From Antedon mediterranea (taxonomy: Eukaryota; Echinodermata; Crinoidea; Comatulida; Antedonidae), in assembly GCF_964355755.1 (NCBI RefSeq), contig NC_092674.1, forward strand, positions 16,189,001-16,249,000: a DNA stretch of 60,000 bases, written 5' to 3'. Positions 53,301-60,000 of this stretch are shown in pieces. Within the stretch, counting starts at the first letter, position 1. The number at the start of each line of letters is the position of its first letter. Made by a program: the position numbers and the translations under genes. The notes under the pieces are model-generated. The model searched no databases, was not told the DNA's origin, and worked only from the letters and a program-made list of their open reading frames with translations.

Positions 53301-55941
53301 CGTCACATTACTTGTTTTAACTACCTTATTTATATATATTCCAAATAGATGATTGACTGATTGGGAGCATGCACATAGCTGACCATGTTATAATTTTTGG
53401 AAAACTAAGGCCTACCTACCAAATACCTACAATCGTTTTAATCATTTTTTTTTTAGTCTATCACATTCTTACGTAAAATGTCGTATACGGATATTGACCA
53501 GATTAATGATGAGCCCGTAAACTGATTGAAACGACCTAAATATACTGTAGACCGCCACAAGACCAGTAGTTTCACATTAACAAATTCCACCCACTCCCCC
53601 TCTGTTCAATATTATCATGATCCTACTGTATAAAGCATGGACCTATTATCAAAGAAATATAAATTTTGCTCACAGTATGACATAAATTTAGTTAAATTTC
53701 AATATATCGACAAAAGATGTTCTACTTACAATGTTGTTATTGGATCATACACATTGTACTTAACAAGCTCTGTATGTATATTTGCATTCCATGGATTACA
53801 TCTAGTGTTATTATAACAATCATCCGAGTAACACGTCGGGACATTACATGTGCAAGATGCTGGGCATCCGACTATAGGCCCTAATGATTTTGTAAAAAAA
53901 AAACAAGCAGTAACTAAAAGTACTGTACTTTGTTTCTATCTTACATAGTAGAACACTACGATAATGATGAATAATGATGGTGATAACAATGAGTATTTTA
54001 AAGATGAACATAAATTCTTATAATTCGATACAGGTGAAATAAAATCATATCATATTTAAGTTTCAATATTACACTGTTTAATTTAACGGTATTGTTTATT
54101 TCGTCGTGTTAAACAATGGAATATTATGAAAGGAGAATAAACGACGCCAAAAGTAGTTTAATCTCTTTTTTCTCTAACTGGGTAAACTCTTGAAAATAGA
54201 ACTTATTTTTATATAATTTATAAAACAAAACACTCCCTCTTAGTCAATAGTGTATTGTAATACCGCCTGTTAGTACTGAAGTTTGTATTAAGTGTGAAAT
54301 TGTCCTTACATTGACAAATAACACTAGCATCCTCATCGTGTCCACAATCGTGTACTCTCATTCCATTACATTGTAAAATTACAATACAAGTTTAAAACAT
54401 TTCTTTATTTACATGCATACTGTTATTAATCCTAGTTGAGTGTTAGTAGCAGCGGCAGTATATTATCAGGGCATCGGCAGCGGTAGTATATTATCAGGGC
54501 ATCGGCAGTAGCAGTAGTAGTAGTAATACACGGTATTCTTGGAGTGAGGGGTAATAATATTCTGCCTTACAAATAAGTAAATAAATAGTTTGCGGAAAAT
54601 GTTTACTAAAGCCAAAAAATGAAATTATTTTAATTAATTGTATTAATTACTGCTATTATTTTTAAATTATAAAGTACGACAAATAGAAATCGTATGTGAT
54701 AATAGGCATACAGAATGGAAGAGATGTCCGGCGATTAAAACCAGTCAAATCTTATAAAGTGTGACGTAACAATCGTATGTGATAATACGCATACAGAATA
54801 GAAGTGATGTCCGGCGATTCAAACCAGTCAAATCTTATAAAGTGTGACGTAACAATCGTATGTGATAAATAGGCATACATAATGGAAGAGATGTCCGGCG
54901 ATTAAAACCAGTCAAATCTTATAAAGTGTGACGTAACAATCGTATGTGATAATACGCATACAGAATAGAAGTGATGTCCGGCGATTCAAACCAGTCAAAT
55001 CTAAAGTGTGACGTAACAATCGTATGTGATAATACGCATACAAAATGGAAGCGATGTCCGGTGATCAAAACCTGCCGAATGTTATAAAGTGTGATTGTTA
55101 TAATAAAGTGTGACGCATACAGAATTGAAGTGATGTCCGGCGATTAAAACCAGTCAAAACTAATAAAGTTTAGACAAAAATGTTATTAAAAACGATTATT
55201 TTTCCATATCGGGCCTCTCTTTATGGAAATCCAAAAAACACTTAAGCAAGATTTAATTTAGCATATAATGAGTTAGATGTTTGGGAAATATTCTGCAACA
55301 GTAACAATAATGATAAAATGTTATATATTCTGGGAACTACAATAATACTTTAATGTGTTTTGACAAATTTAGGGAAAAGAAATGATCTTAAAACTGTACA
55401 GCTCGCAGAGAACATTGGTGCTGCATTTTTCAGTTGTTGCTCCCCCAACATTGGCACCTTTTTCAAGCTTATTCGCGAATCGTTTCGGTTTGACGTTTGA
55501 CGCGCGTGTAAAATGCTCAGTGGGAACCGGTCTTAAGTGTGTGGATACATCGAAAGATGAACAAAATAGTGCAAAATATTAGTTCTTGAACAAATGGAAA
55601 AAACTCTCGCAATTTTACTATTTGTTCATTAAAAGGTAAACTATTGACAACATTAACTAAAGAATTTGATCACAGTACCGTATATAAAAAATCTAAAATG
55701 TATAGTTCGAAAAAATATTTTCATTTCATTTCAATAAAACATTATAGAACAATGTTGTAAAATAAGGATTAGCCACAAATTCTGAAAAGGTCATCAAATA
55801 TTATAATGCCTTACAATATTATAATATCTATTAAAAATGATAAATATTAAGAGAAGTAATCATACCGGAATTTGAACCAACATCAGCACAACTAGAAAAC
55901 GATAACTCCACCAATATTATTACCACTTTAAAGACAAACAT
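31365..55941 (-). CDS. LRR-containing G-protein-coupled receptor (LGR/GRL101/relaxin-receptor-like), whole gene
   Basis: Exons from 5' to 3' on the minus strand: signal peptide (55941-55866), partial Cys-rich module (~54390-54310), LRR N-cap (53880-53730), seven 72-nt LRR exons (52183-52112, 51314-51243, 50321-50250, 49494-49423, 48309-48238, 47480-47409, 46651-46580), a possible 33-nt mini-exon (42185-42153), LRR exons 41111-41040, 35794-35723, 34995-34924 and 33597-33523, then hinge plus 7TM (32379-31365). From the N-cap to the 7TM exon every junction is phase 2 and GT-AG. The architecture matches type-C LGRs (relaxin receptors, snail GRL101), whose ectodomain binds peptide or protein ligands and signals through G proteins at the plasma membrane. 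The junction between the first two exons is not resolved: the second has an in-frame stop upstream and no clear acceptor, so an exon may be missing or misread. Confidence 0.85.
32380..33522. other. Receptor intron before the 7TM exon
   Basis: AT-rich with a short GT microsatellite near 33130. No exon or element recognised. Confidence 0.4.
33523..33597 (-). CDS. Last LRR exon before the 7TM exon
   Basis: 75 nt, phase 2 on both sides, acceptor TTTAAACAG and donor GTAAGT. It encodes NLDNNAITTIDPEAFSSF and a hydrophobic end, a 25-residue LRR; its TT joins the G of the next exon to form Leu. The repeat is diverged from the others, as expected for the C-terminal cap region. Confidence 0.85.
33663..33905. 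mobile_element. MITE family T, decayed third copy
   Basis: The ends read AATGTTATGTCCCC and TGGACAATGTATCTTTAA, with an interior TTGGTCAAAGTG, so it is recognisable as the family at 11979 and 17770 but with many changes. Confidence 0.55.
34030..34190 (-). mobile_element. LINE 3' end with (ATTC)n tail
   Basis: On the minus strand, unique sequence ends AATAAAGAATGAATGAATGA. Simple tetranucleotide tails of this type close many CR1/L2-like elements. A second such end, with a different body, is at 35413-35520. No coding part remains in either. Confidence 0.5.
34924..34995 (-). CDS. LRR exon
   Basis: 72 nt encoding RLDNNQIKKLPANAFNGL and TALTEL, a canonical LxLxxNxIxxLxxxAFxGLxxLxxL repeat. Acceptor CTTTATTTTAG, donor GTGAGT, phase 2-2. 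Confidence 0.9.
35413..35520 (-). mobile_element. LINE 3' end with (ATTC)n tail, second
   Basis: On the minus strand, a body with ATATTGGACCAAATAAAATG runs into (AATG)n. The insertion direction is the same as at 34030-34190. Confidence 0.5.
35723..35794 (-). CDS. LRR exon, slightly degenerate
   Basis: 72 nt encoding WLRDFKISTLPANAFFGL and TALTLL. The conserved Asn of the LxxN motif is replaced by Phe, otherwise a normal repeat. Donor GTGAGT, phase 2-2. The acceptor (CTTGAAG) has a weak pyrimidine tract, so usage is less certain. Confidence 0.75.
35831..36520. mobile_element. Hairpin-rich foldback element with CGCC/GGCG repeats
   Basis: 24-bp inverted ends starting TACGGTGGCTGATTTCCGCC (35831-35854 and 36497-36520) are identical, and AGTAGC flanks both sides. 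Each end is followed by reiterated GGCGTTATAACGCC-type palindromes. A third copy of the end at 36369 forms a complete ~150-bp hairpin element with the right end. Inner arms near 36100 and 36320 are also inverted (AATCAATTTGTTTAAAGGTT). No gene. Confidence 0.75.
37329..37730. repeat. Left-arm tandem units with CCATCA..TGATGG palindrome
   Basis: About six units, mostly ~74 bp, each with CTGCCATCAATATGATGGA(T/G)TATGATTATAG-like sequence. They mirror 39317-39925 in the right arm. Confidence 0.85.
37756..38096 (-). pseudogene. Inverted copy of the 3' end of the foldback-element gene
   Basis: The frame encodes MHQHIKRAHFQALVLKKAV and continues to IPTASLEMIYC, then hits a stop where the right-arm copy continues into the Cys-rich tail. 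It carries only the portion of the gene inside the arm, so it cannot be functional by itself. Confidence 0.7.
38150..39239 (+). pseudogene. Decayed nuclease-like (PIN/XRN-like) and Cys-rich protein gene of the foldback element
   Basis: Fragments in several frames keep a recognisable order. RPIRRIIESGEIPLPNCWSN and ADLTRFLSEELIRQAP lie at about 38185-38310. YDTVVVASRDTDV, an acidic PIN-like motif, is near 38455. IFQALPEGSAKALIPFHTIS, then GCDTTS, follows at 38590-38660, then GHSKASAWEVLKKG. A long open stretch, 38934-39239, reads HQHIKRAHFQALVWKKAV and ends in a Cys cluster (CGCKTRYITNKCRCKK, CTALCRC). I recall the same block order in unnamed metazoan proteins, often repeat-associated. Nuclease activity and Cys-motif metal or DNA binding are inferred. 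Frameshifts, stops and a deletion after RDTDV show this copy is dead. Confidence 0.6.
39317..39925. repeat. Right-arm tandem units with CCATCA..TGATGG palindrome
   Basis: About nine units of ~38-85 bp containing ATCCATCATATTGATGGCAG, inverted relative to the left-arm array and with more copies. Unit number therefore changed after the arms formed. Confidence 0.85.
41040..41111 (-). CDS. LRR exon
   Basis: 72 nt encoding LVESNQIRTLEANAFNGL and TSLPEL. Acceptor GATTTCTAG, donor GTGAGT, phase 2-2. It is separated from the next downstream LRR exon by the ~4-kb giant inverted-repeat element. Confidence 0.88.
41112..43096. other. Receptor intron, AT-rich
   Basis: Apart from the possible mini-exon at 42153-42185 I see only simple sequence: C-run and GGTGG patch at 41396-41437, and a TA microsatellite near 42225. 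Sequence resembling the array introns (ATCATGGTG..AATGTTGATTTTAAAAT) appears at 42860-42950, suggesting former array units here. Confidence 0.45.
42153..42185 (-). other. Possible 33-nt mini-exon (half LRR)
   Basis: Between an AG (TTTGAAG) and a GT (GTATTT), 33 nt encode ILHVGQITDY plus a split codon, resembling the first half of an LRR (xLxxNQI) with Gly for the Asn. It starts and ends in phase 2 like the true LRR exons. It may be a decayed or alternatively used exon, or chance. Confidence 0.35.
43448..43520 (-). ncRNA. tRNA-like (SINE head or tRNA pseudogene), copy 1
   Basis: The minus strand has an A-box TGGCTCAATGG, a B-box GAGTTCGAGTCTC within a TΨC-like arm, and a run of T shortly downstream, as for a Pol III transcript. 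A full cloverleaf with a normal anticodon arm does not fold cleanly. Copy 2 (44862-44945) has a mutated A-box. Confidence 0.45.
44862..44945 (-). ncRNA. tRNA-like segment, copy 2
   Basis: The equivalent of 43448-43520 in the second duplication unit. The B-box region is kept in part (GAGATCGAGTCTC), but the A-box region has changed and gained bases (GTACAGCTCGGTGG), so Pol III activity is less likely. Confidence 0.4.
45926..46060. repeat. Two hairpin units of family H
   Basis: Each unit has AATAAATAAAGATT(T/G)TGACAGAATC followed by AGGTTATATGCAT..ATGCATATAACCTAA. The same unit occurs at 285-345. Confidence 0.8.
46580..46651 (-). CDS. LRR exon, array member 7 (last)
   Basis: 72 nt encoding YLSGNQISTLQANAFAGL and TALETL. 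Donor GTAAGT, acceptor ACTTTTAAG, phase 2-2. Same protein as the exon at 49423. Confidence 0.9.
47409..47480 (-). CDS. LRR exon, array member 6
   Basis: As member 7, with one change in the second half (GLIALETL instead of GLTALETL). It lies exactly 829 bp from each neighbour, and the flanking introns are almost identical, so this is a very recent duplication. Confidence 0.9.
48238..48309 (-). CDS. LRR exon, array member 5
   Basis: Encodes NLRYNQISTLPANAFAGL and TALETL. It differs from member 7 at the residues before and after the first Leu (N and RY for Y and SG) and at Gln/Pro. Same splice sites and phase. Confidence 0.9.
49423..49494 (-). CDS. LRR exon, array member 4
   Basis: Same encoded repeat as member 7 (YLSGNQI.. 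with Gln in the turn), same splice sites and phase. The intron between it and member 5 is longer (1,185-bp spacing). Confidence 0.9.
50250..50321 (-). CDS. LRR exon, array member 3
   Basis: Encodes DLYGNQISTLQANAFAGL and TALETL, so the exposed strand residues are D and YG. Same splice sites and phase. Confidence 0.9.
51243..51314 (-). CDS. LRR exon, array member 2
   Basis: Encodes YLRYNQISTLPANAFAGL and TALETL. About 170 bp below it (51060-51080) is a stranded donor-side intron fragment (AATACACTTAC) with no exon after it, a relic of a deleted array member. Confidence 0.9.
52112..52183 (-). CDS. LRR exon, array member 1 (first)
   Basis: Encodes NLRYNQISTLPANVFAGL and TALETL. It directly follows the N-cap exon in the transcript, with matching phase 2. 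Confidence 0.9.
52184..53729. other. Receptor intron between N-cap and LRR array
   Basis: AT-rich. The part near 53520-53640 is homologous to 48558-48660 inside the array (AACTGATTGAAAC, ATTATCATG), so array duplications reached across this intron. No exon recognised. Confidence 0.45.
53730..53880 (-). CDS. Receptor exon: Cys-rich LRR N-cap
   Basis: 151 nt encoding PIVGCPASCTCNVPTC, then YSDDCYNNTRCNPWN and a segment ending DPITTL. The CPxxCxC start is typical of LRRNT caps, although the spacing of later cysteines is unusual. Acceptor ATGATTTTCATTAG-like, donor GTAAGT. Entry is phase 1 and exit is phase 2, so the phase-2 LRR exons can follow in any number. Confidence 0.75.
54310..54390 (-). 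CDS. Partial extracellular Cys module (SRCR-like or LDLa-like)
   Basis: The frame reads TCIVILQCNGMRVHDCGHDE and ends DASVICQ, with a donor GTAAGG in phase 1 that fits the N-cap exon. GxxVHDCGHxEDAxVIC is the C-terminal signature of SRCR domains. CNG..DCG..DED also resembles the LDLa module of relaxin receptors. Only the last ~28 residues are present: upstream lies an in-frame TAA and I see no good acceptor. It may be a decayed module, or most of the domain may lie in an exon I cannot recognise. The upstream limit is approximate. Confidence 0.4.
54430..54530. repeat. Short minisatellite (GCATCGGCAG..TATTATCAGG)
   Basis: AGTATATTATCAGGGCATCG occurs twice, followed by an AGT trinucleotide run. 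Confidence 0.7.
54689..55160. repeat. ~83-bp tandem repeat, about six units
   Basis: Units start AATCGTATGTGATAATA and contain GATGTCCGGCGATTAAAACC and TATAAAGTGTGACGTAAC; the last unit is scrambled. Alternate units share variants (GGCATAC..AGAGATG against CGCATAC..AGTGATG), which suggests growth in two-unit steps. Confidence 0.9.
55161..55865. other. Receptor intron 1, remaining part
   Basis: AT-rich with a GC-richer patch near 55480-55520. I looked here for the missing part of the SRCR/LDLa-like module and did not find it. Confidence 0.35.
55866..55941 (-). CDS. Receptor first coding exon: signal peptide
   Basis: From the ATG at 55941 the exon encodes MFVFKVVIILVELSFSSCAD and VGSNSG, a typical signal peptide with a likely cut after SSCA. 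It ends at a GTATGA donor in phase 1. The frame is open further upstream (to an ATG at 56013), but those residues are charged and would bury the signal, so the internal ATG is preferred. Confidence 0.55.
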
Positions 55942-56216
55942 CTTTTTATGCAATTCAGTACCGTGATGTGCGTAGTAAACTTTATCTCCGAAAGTCATCT
56001 CAACGTTTGACATAATATTGTTTCTTTTAGTATTGTTGCAAAAGAGTTTTAAATAATTAATATAAATCAGTTCACCAGCTGTATTACTTTGCTTAGTGGT
56101 TGATATTAATATTTAATTGTTTTGTTGGAATAAGTAATTACATAGATTGAAGATAAACAGTAATGAATGTGAATTTACTATGTGTACTGTTATTATGAAT
56201 ATAATGTGACTATATC

Positions 56217-56430
56217 AGGAGTATTAGTTAGACACTGGTAGTGTACTAACCCTTATTTACTTATGTATATAACAGGAGTATTAGTTAGACACTGGTAGTG
56301 TACTAACCCTTATTTACTTATGTATATAACAGGAGTATTAGTTAGACACTGGTAGTGTACTAACCCTTATTTACTTATGTATATAACAGGAGTATTAGTT
56401 AGACACTGGTAGTGTACTAAGCCTTATTAT
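56217..56430. repeat. 57-bp tandem repeat, ~3.7 units, each with a hairpin
   Basis: Units start at 56217, 56274, 56331 and 56388 and are nearly identical. Each contains GTTAGACACTGGTAGTGTAC, the core of a near-perfect stem (GTTAG-ACACT / AGTGT-A-CTAAC). Confidence 0.95.
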
Positions 56431-56466
56431 TTTTTTTTTCAATCGAGTTCGAACAATACCATGAAA

Positions 56467-56538
56467 GCCCCAGTGGTCTAATGGTTAGGACATCTGCATA
56501 TCAAGCAGGCGATCCGAGTTCGAGTCTCGGTTGGGGCG
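56467..56538 (+). tRNA. tRNA-like gene with canonical cloverleaf, anticodon reads AUC
   Basis: All four arms fold. The acceptor is GCCCCAG/TTGGGGC, the D-stem GTCT/GGAC, the anticodon stem TCTGC/GCAGG with loop ATATCAA, and the T-stem CCGAG/CTCGG with loop TTCGAGT. A TTTTT terminator begins 3 bases after the end. The loop gives anticodon AUC, which would read GAU (Asp), whereas eukaryotic tRNA-Asp normally has GUC. The body looks more like a tRNA-Arg (GCCCCAGTGG..CTAATGG). It may be a tRNA-derived repeat head, a pseudogene or an anticodon-shifted gene. A deleted copy is at 57130-57182. Confidence 0.6.
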
Positions 56539-56596
56539 ACTTTTTCTCATTCTCACAGATTTCCTCATCTTTATCGTTTCAAATTAATTAATTAAA

Positions 56597-56710
56597 TTTC
56601 AGTATATCACCGGGCGGTTTAGAATTAATGTTCATTGCCTGATGTGTGTATATATATAAACACAAGAGGCAAAGAACATTAATTCTAAACCGCCCGCTGA
56701 TATACTGAAA

Positions 56711-56750
<40 letters not shown>

Positions 56751-56805
56751 CTTTCAGTATATCACCGGGCGGTTTAGAATTAATGTTCATTGCCTGATGT
56801 GTTTA
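56597..56805. repeat. Inverted and direct copies of a ~45-bp motif around a TA microsatellite
   Basis: CACCGGGCGGTTTAGAATTA occurs directly at about 56609 and 56763, and inverted at about 56676-56695, with a (TA)n run between. This could extrude a cruciform. Confidence 0.75.
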
Positions 56806-57000
56806 TATATATACACACTTGCACTGATGAAGGGCTAGTGTTGCCCGAAAGCTCTGCTAACTTTTCTGGCTGTTTACTTTATCGTTTTGATTTAGCTTTT
56901 CGCTTTTTATTTTTGTATCTCCATTGAGATCCAGCCACTGATACCCACAGCATTGTCATTTTTTTCAGTTATTTGCCTTTGGATTTATATATATTTTGAT
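56751..57000 (+). mobile_element. Penelope-like element terminal fragment with hammerhead-like motif
   Basis: At 56824-56860: CTGATGA, then AGGGC, a 7-base loop, GCCC, then GAAA and GCTCTGC. This is the order of a hammerhead catalytic core (CUGAUGA, stem II, GAAA, short stem III), as described for the terminal repeats of Penelope-like retroelements. There is an unpaired extra A before stem II, and I cannot find a convincing stem I, so activity is doubtful. A decayed second copy (CTGAGGGACTAGTGTTG) lies near 57049. No RT frame is present. Confidence 0.4.
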
Positions 57001-57106
57001 ATATACATCTATTGATCTCTATTGATCTCTGGTGCGCGTGCGTACAACTGAGGGACTAGTGTTGTTCCACCGTACCACGCCGAGAATGTTAAAGAGTCGC
57101 TATCCA

Positions 57107-57260
57107 ATCGAGTTTGAACAATACCATGAAAGCCCTAGTGGCCATATCAAGCAGAAGGTTCCGGGTTCGAGTTGGGGCAACTTTTTCTCATTCTAACAGA
57201 TTTCCTCATCTTATCGTTTCAAATGAATTAATTAAATTTCAGTACCGGGCGGTTTAGAAT
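57107..57260 (+). pseudogene. Decayed second copy of the tRNA-like unit
   Basis: AATCGAGTTTGAACAATACC through GCCCTAGTGG, then most of the D-arm is deleted. The CATATCAAGCAG segment remains, then a B-box (GGGTTCGAGT) and ACTTTTTCTCATTC. It repeats 56446-56600 about 660 bp upstream. Confidence 0.65.
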
Positions 57261-57356
57261 TTATTCTGTGCCTGTGTTGTTTATATATACGTATAAACAT
57301 ATACATATTATGTATATGAAGAGAAGGACACACCACACCAAAGAGAGAAAATACAT

Positions 57357-57760
57357 AATAACTAGTTATACCAAAAAAAGGGTCGACATTTTGTCATTTT
57401 TCGAAATTTTTTTAAAAAAATGACCAAAATATCGACCTTTTAAAATTAAACTATTATGAAATAATATTGCCATATATGCACATATTGCGTTATCATCATC
57501 TTATAGAGTCATAGTAACTAGTTATGTCAAAAAAGAAAAGGGTCGAAATTTGGTCACTTTTCGAAAATTTCCCTGTACTATAAGTTTATAGGGATTTTTT
57601 CAAAAATGGCCAAAATATTGACTTTTTAAAATTCAATTATTATGCAATAATATTGCCATATATGCACATATTGCGTTATCATCATCTTATAGAGTCATAG
57701 TAACCAGTTATGTCACAAAATCACCCAAACATGACCTTTTTAAAATTAATTTAATATGTT
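57357..57760. repeat. ~170-190-bp tandem repeat with internal dyads
   Basis: ATAACTAGTTAT(A/G)(C/T)CA, AGGGTCGA(C/A)ATTT(T/G)GTCA and TTGCCATATATGCACATATT recur (starts near 57359, 57518 and 57703). Within units, GGTCGACATTTTGTCATTTT is partly inverted as AAATGACCAAAATATCGACC. Confidence 0.75.
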
Positions 57761-58258
57761 CTATAATATTGCTATATATGCATGTATATTTCCAGACTTT
57801 CAAGACTTTTTCTCAAAGCAGAAAAAGGTTGAAATTGTATGCGATTCTACTCATGTCAATGCAATGTCAAAAAGTCAGTTTCTCGAAAATTTCTATACTA
57901 TAGTAAAGTTTTTTAAACATAATATAATACGGTACTATAAGGCGCATATTACAAAAATATTATGGCATAATTTAATTTTTTAATTTCAACCTTTTTGTTT
58001 TGTTGACATAATTAATATGACTCCATAAGACAATGATAACTTAATATTATGTGCATATAGTACTATTATATTATCGCTTTTTTCCTTCCAAAGAGGCCTA
58101 CCTAAAATGTTTAATTGCCAAATTTCGTCAAACAAAATGTAATATTCGTTACAAAAAAATGACGTCATTTTACCGGTAACCCTGATTTGCAATACATACT
58201 AGGGCTGATCAAAATCGGTTTCCAATCATAATAACCAGATTAAGATTAGTCGACTATT

Positions 58259-58458
58259 GGTTCACACTAGAGGCGCACAGCAAGTGAGTTAACAAGCGTC
58301 AGTTCGAATAATCCATCGCTTGTGATTGGTCAAATCACTTATGTTGCGTTACGTACTTGTGTCTCGACTTGGGAACCAAGATCGCGCTATCAGATCGATA
58401 ATTTCTTACATAGACTGACACGATTTGTTAGCTCCCGATAATAACTCTAGCGTGAACC
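58259..58458. mobile_element. Possible ~200-bp MITE
   Basis: GGTTCACACTAGAG (58259) faces CTCTAGCGTGAACC (58445-58458) with two mismatches. A further TTCTAGCGTGAACC follows at ~58477. No target duplication confirmed. Confidence 0.45.
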
Positions 58459-58462
58459 ATGA

Positions 58463-60000
58463 CTTCATAACAATTTCTAGCGTGAACCAGGACTACAAAA
58501 ACACCTCTGCTCAATTGTCTTATTCAGATAAATCAGTAGTCATATGTCTACAAAAAATGAAGGCATAACAACCATGTTTGAACATATAGTCTATTGTATA
58601 AGTGGTACACATACATATAAACACGGATAGAGTTCAACATATCATGCAATACTATTATACTAAACATGTTTATAGTCTTAGTACAGTAATATTATACATT
58701 TATAATTATATATTATTATAATAAACAAAAATATATAACAAAAATAAAAATATAGGACCGAAGGAAAAATTGATAATTTTCTTTATACATAAGTTTCATA
58801 AACAAATAATTGTTTGTAACCCGTCTATTGCTCATTACAAAACTGTTAATTATTCTACAATTATGAATCAGTTACTAATTAATATGGGGTCACGTGGGGT
58901 CATATTGAGCACATATGGTCAGTATTGTAGGTGGCAAAGTATTTGGTTCATGTTTTAAAAAACAATGGCAGGAATTAAACAAGAAATATGAAGAATCAGA
59001 AATAAATAAAATAAAGATTTTCGGAATTACTTTAAAAAAAATGAAAATTTCCTAAAATGTGTTTATACTATGACCATAACAAAAAAAAACAACTGTATGA
59101 GAGACGTTGGCTATTCCTTATTTTATTTAATGTATATACATAAAGTATAACCCCCCTCCTTTGGGACACCTCTATTTAGGGGACACCCCTAATTAAAGGG
59201 GCACTTTCTTGGGTCCTATGGTTGTCCCTTTAATATTGTAATTAAACTATTTAATTTGTTATGAAATACAAATTTATCAAATGTATGTATCTCTTTAATT
59301 TTAATTTCATTTTAATATGAAATACAAATTAATTAAATAAATGTATTTATGTTTTAGTTTTACTCTTTCATTTATTATGAAATACATATTTGTTGTATGT
59401 ATTCATATTTCCATTTCACAATGTATCGTGTTAGCATCATAGTATAAACACACGGATAATTTGTTGATCTAAACCAACATTTTATATAACATATTATATA
59501 ATATACAATGTAATTCACATCTCCAGATAAAAAATATAAACTCACTTTCTACAGAATTACTAGCATGATCGACAACAGGAGGATTTTTCTCAGATATTTA
59601 AACAACTCAATTACAATTTTAATTGTTTACATTAAATTAATTGTAACTCTATCCATATAAAATGATTTAATATATGTTGTTTCAAGATATATTTCCTCCT
59701 CTGAAAATGTGTCAGGAAAACAATGATTTTGGGTGACAATTACAATTTTTATAATTCATTGGTAACAAATATTATTAACTAAAAACCATTTTGATACATC
59801 CTGTAAATTATGATATTTCTGATATTTTTAATGTCGCTATGATTAAATATCTTTATATTTTCTTCTTTTTCAGATGAATATGTTTAGTTCTTAAAAGAGC
59901 TAACATGTATATATATATATCTTGATTTGCCAGTTAGCTTCACAGACTTCCCTGCAAATATAAAAAAAAAGTATAGCAGAAATAAATTTATGTGGGGATT
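58463..60000. other. Non-coding, no recognised feature
   Basis: AT-rich with a triplicated ATTATGAAATACA(A/T)AT-like motif at 59255-59400. No exon or element that I can support. Confidence 0.4.

Noticed and set aside
56597-56712. Rho-independent terminator-like inverted repeat
   Set aside because: Eukaryotic context; the inverted copies belong to a repeated motif around a TA microsatellite.

Overview
This is an AT-rich metazoan window. The genes are split into short exons with GT-AG introns, and mobile elements dominate the rest. The gene content (collagen-C1q proteins, a TMCO3-type antiporter, a spermidine/spermine acetyltransferase and a large LRR-GPCR of the LGR/GRL101/relaxin-receptor type), together with CR1/L2-like, L1/Tx1-like and Gypsy elements, fits a marine invertebrate. 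An echinoderm or related deuterostome is my best guess, but I cannot prove it from sequence alone.

Layout. 1-2.6 kb: repeats, including a hairpin-ended element family. 2.6-5.5 kb: two tandem secreted collagen-C1q genes on the minus strand. 7.0-10.0 kb: LINE debris. 10.2-12.5 kb: the last four coding exons of a TMCO3-like antiporter on the plus strand, with two MITEs in its introns. 12.9-23 kb: a nest of DNA elements (a foldback element with a 9-bp target duplication, tandem and inverted subterminal repeats with a SINE inserted, an 18-bp satellite, a duplicated block) ending in the 3' LTR and integrase C-terminus of a Gypsy element. 23.9-29.3 kb: a four-exon SSAT-like gene (plus strand) with an in-frame stop in exon 1 and a 5'-truncated L1/Tx1-type LINE in intron 2.

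31.4-56.0 kb: one long minus-strand gene for a leucine-rich-repeat G-protein-coupled receptor. It has a signal-peptide exon near 55.9 kb, a partial Cys-rich module near 54.3 kb, an LRR N-cap exon at 53.7 kb, seven nearly identical 72-nt LRR exons at 46.6-52.2 kb, four further LRR exons at 33.5-41.1 kb, and a single exon carrying the hinge and 7TM domain at 31.4-32.4 kb. All LRR exons share phase 2, so any subset splices in frame. Its introns hold a ~4-kb giant inverted-repeat element carrying remains of a nuclease-like/Cys-rich gene, a small hairpin element, and a 1.42-kb tandem duplication containing tRNA-like sequences.

56-60 kb: a 57-bp satellite, a tRNA-like gene with an odd anticodon, sequence resembling a Penelope-type hammerhead ribozyme, and non-coding AT-rich DNA. 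The genes have no evident functional link. The two most notable items are the expanding LRR-exon array, whose few differences fall on the predicted ligand-facing strand, and the giant foldback element.
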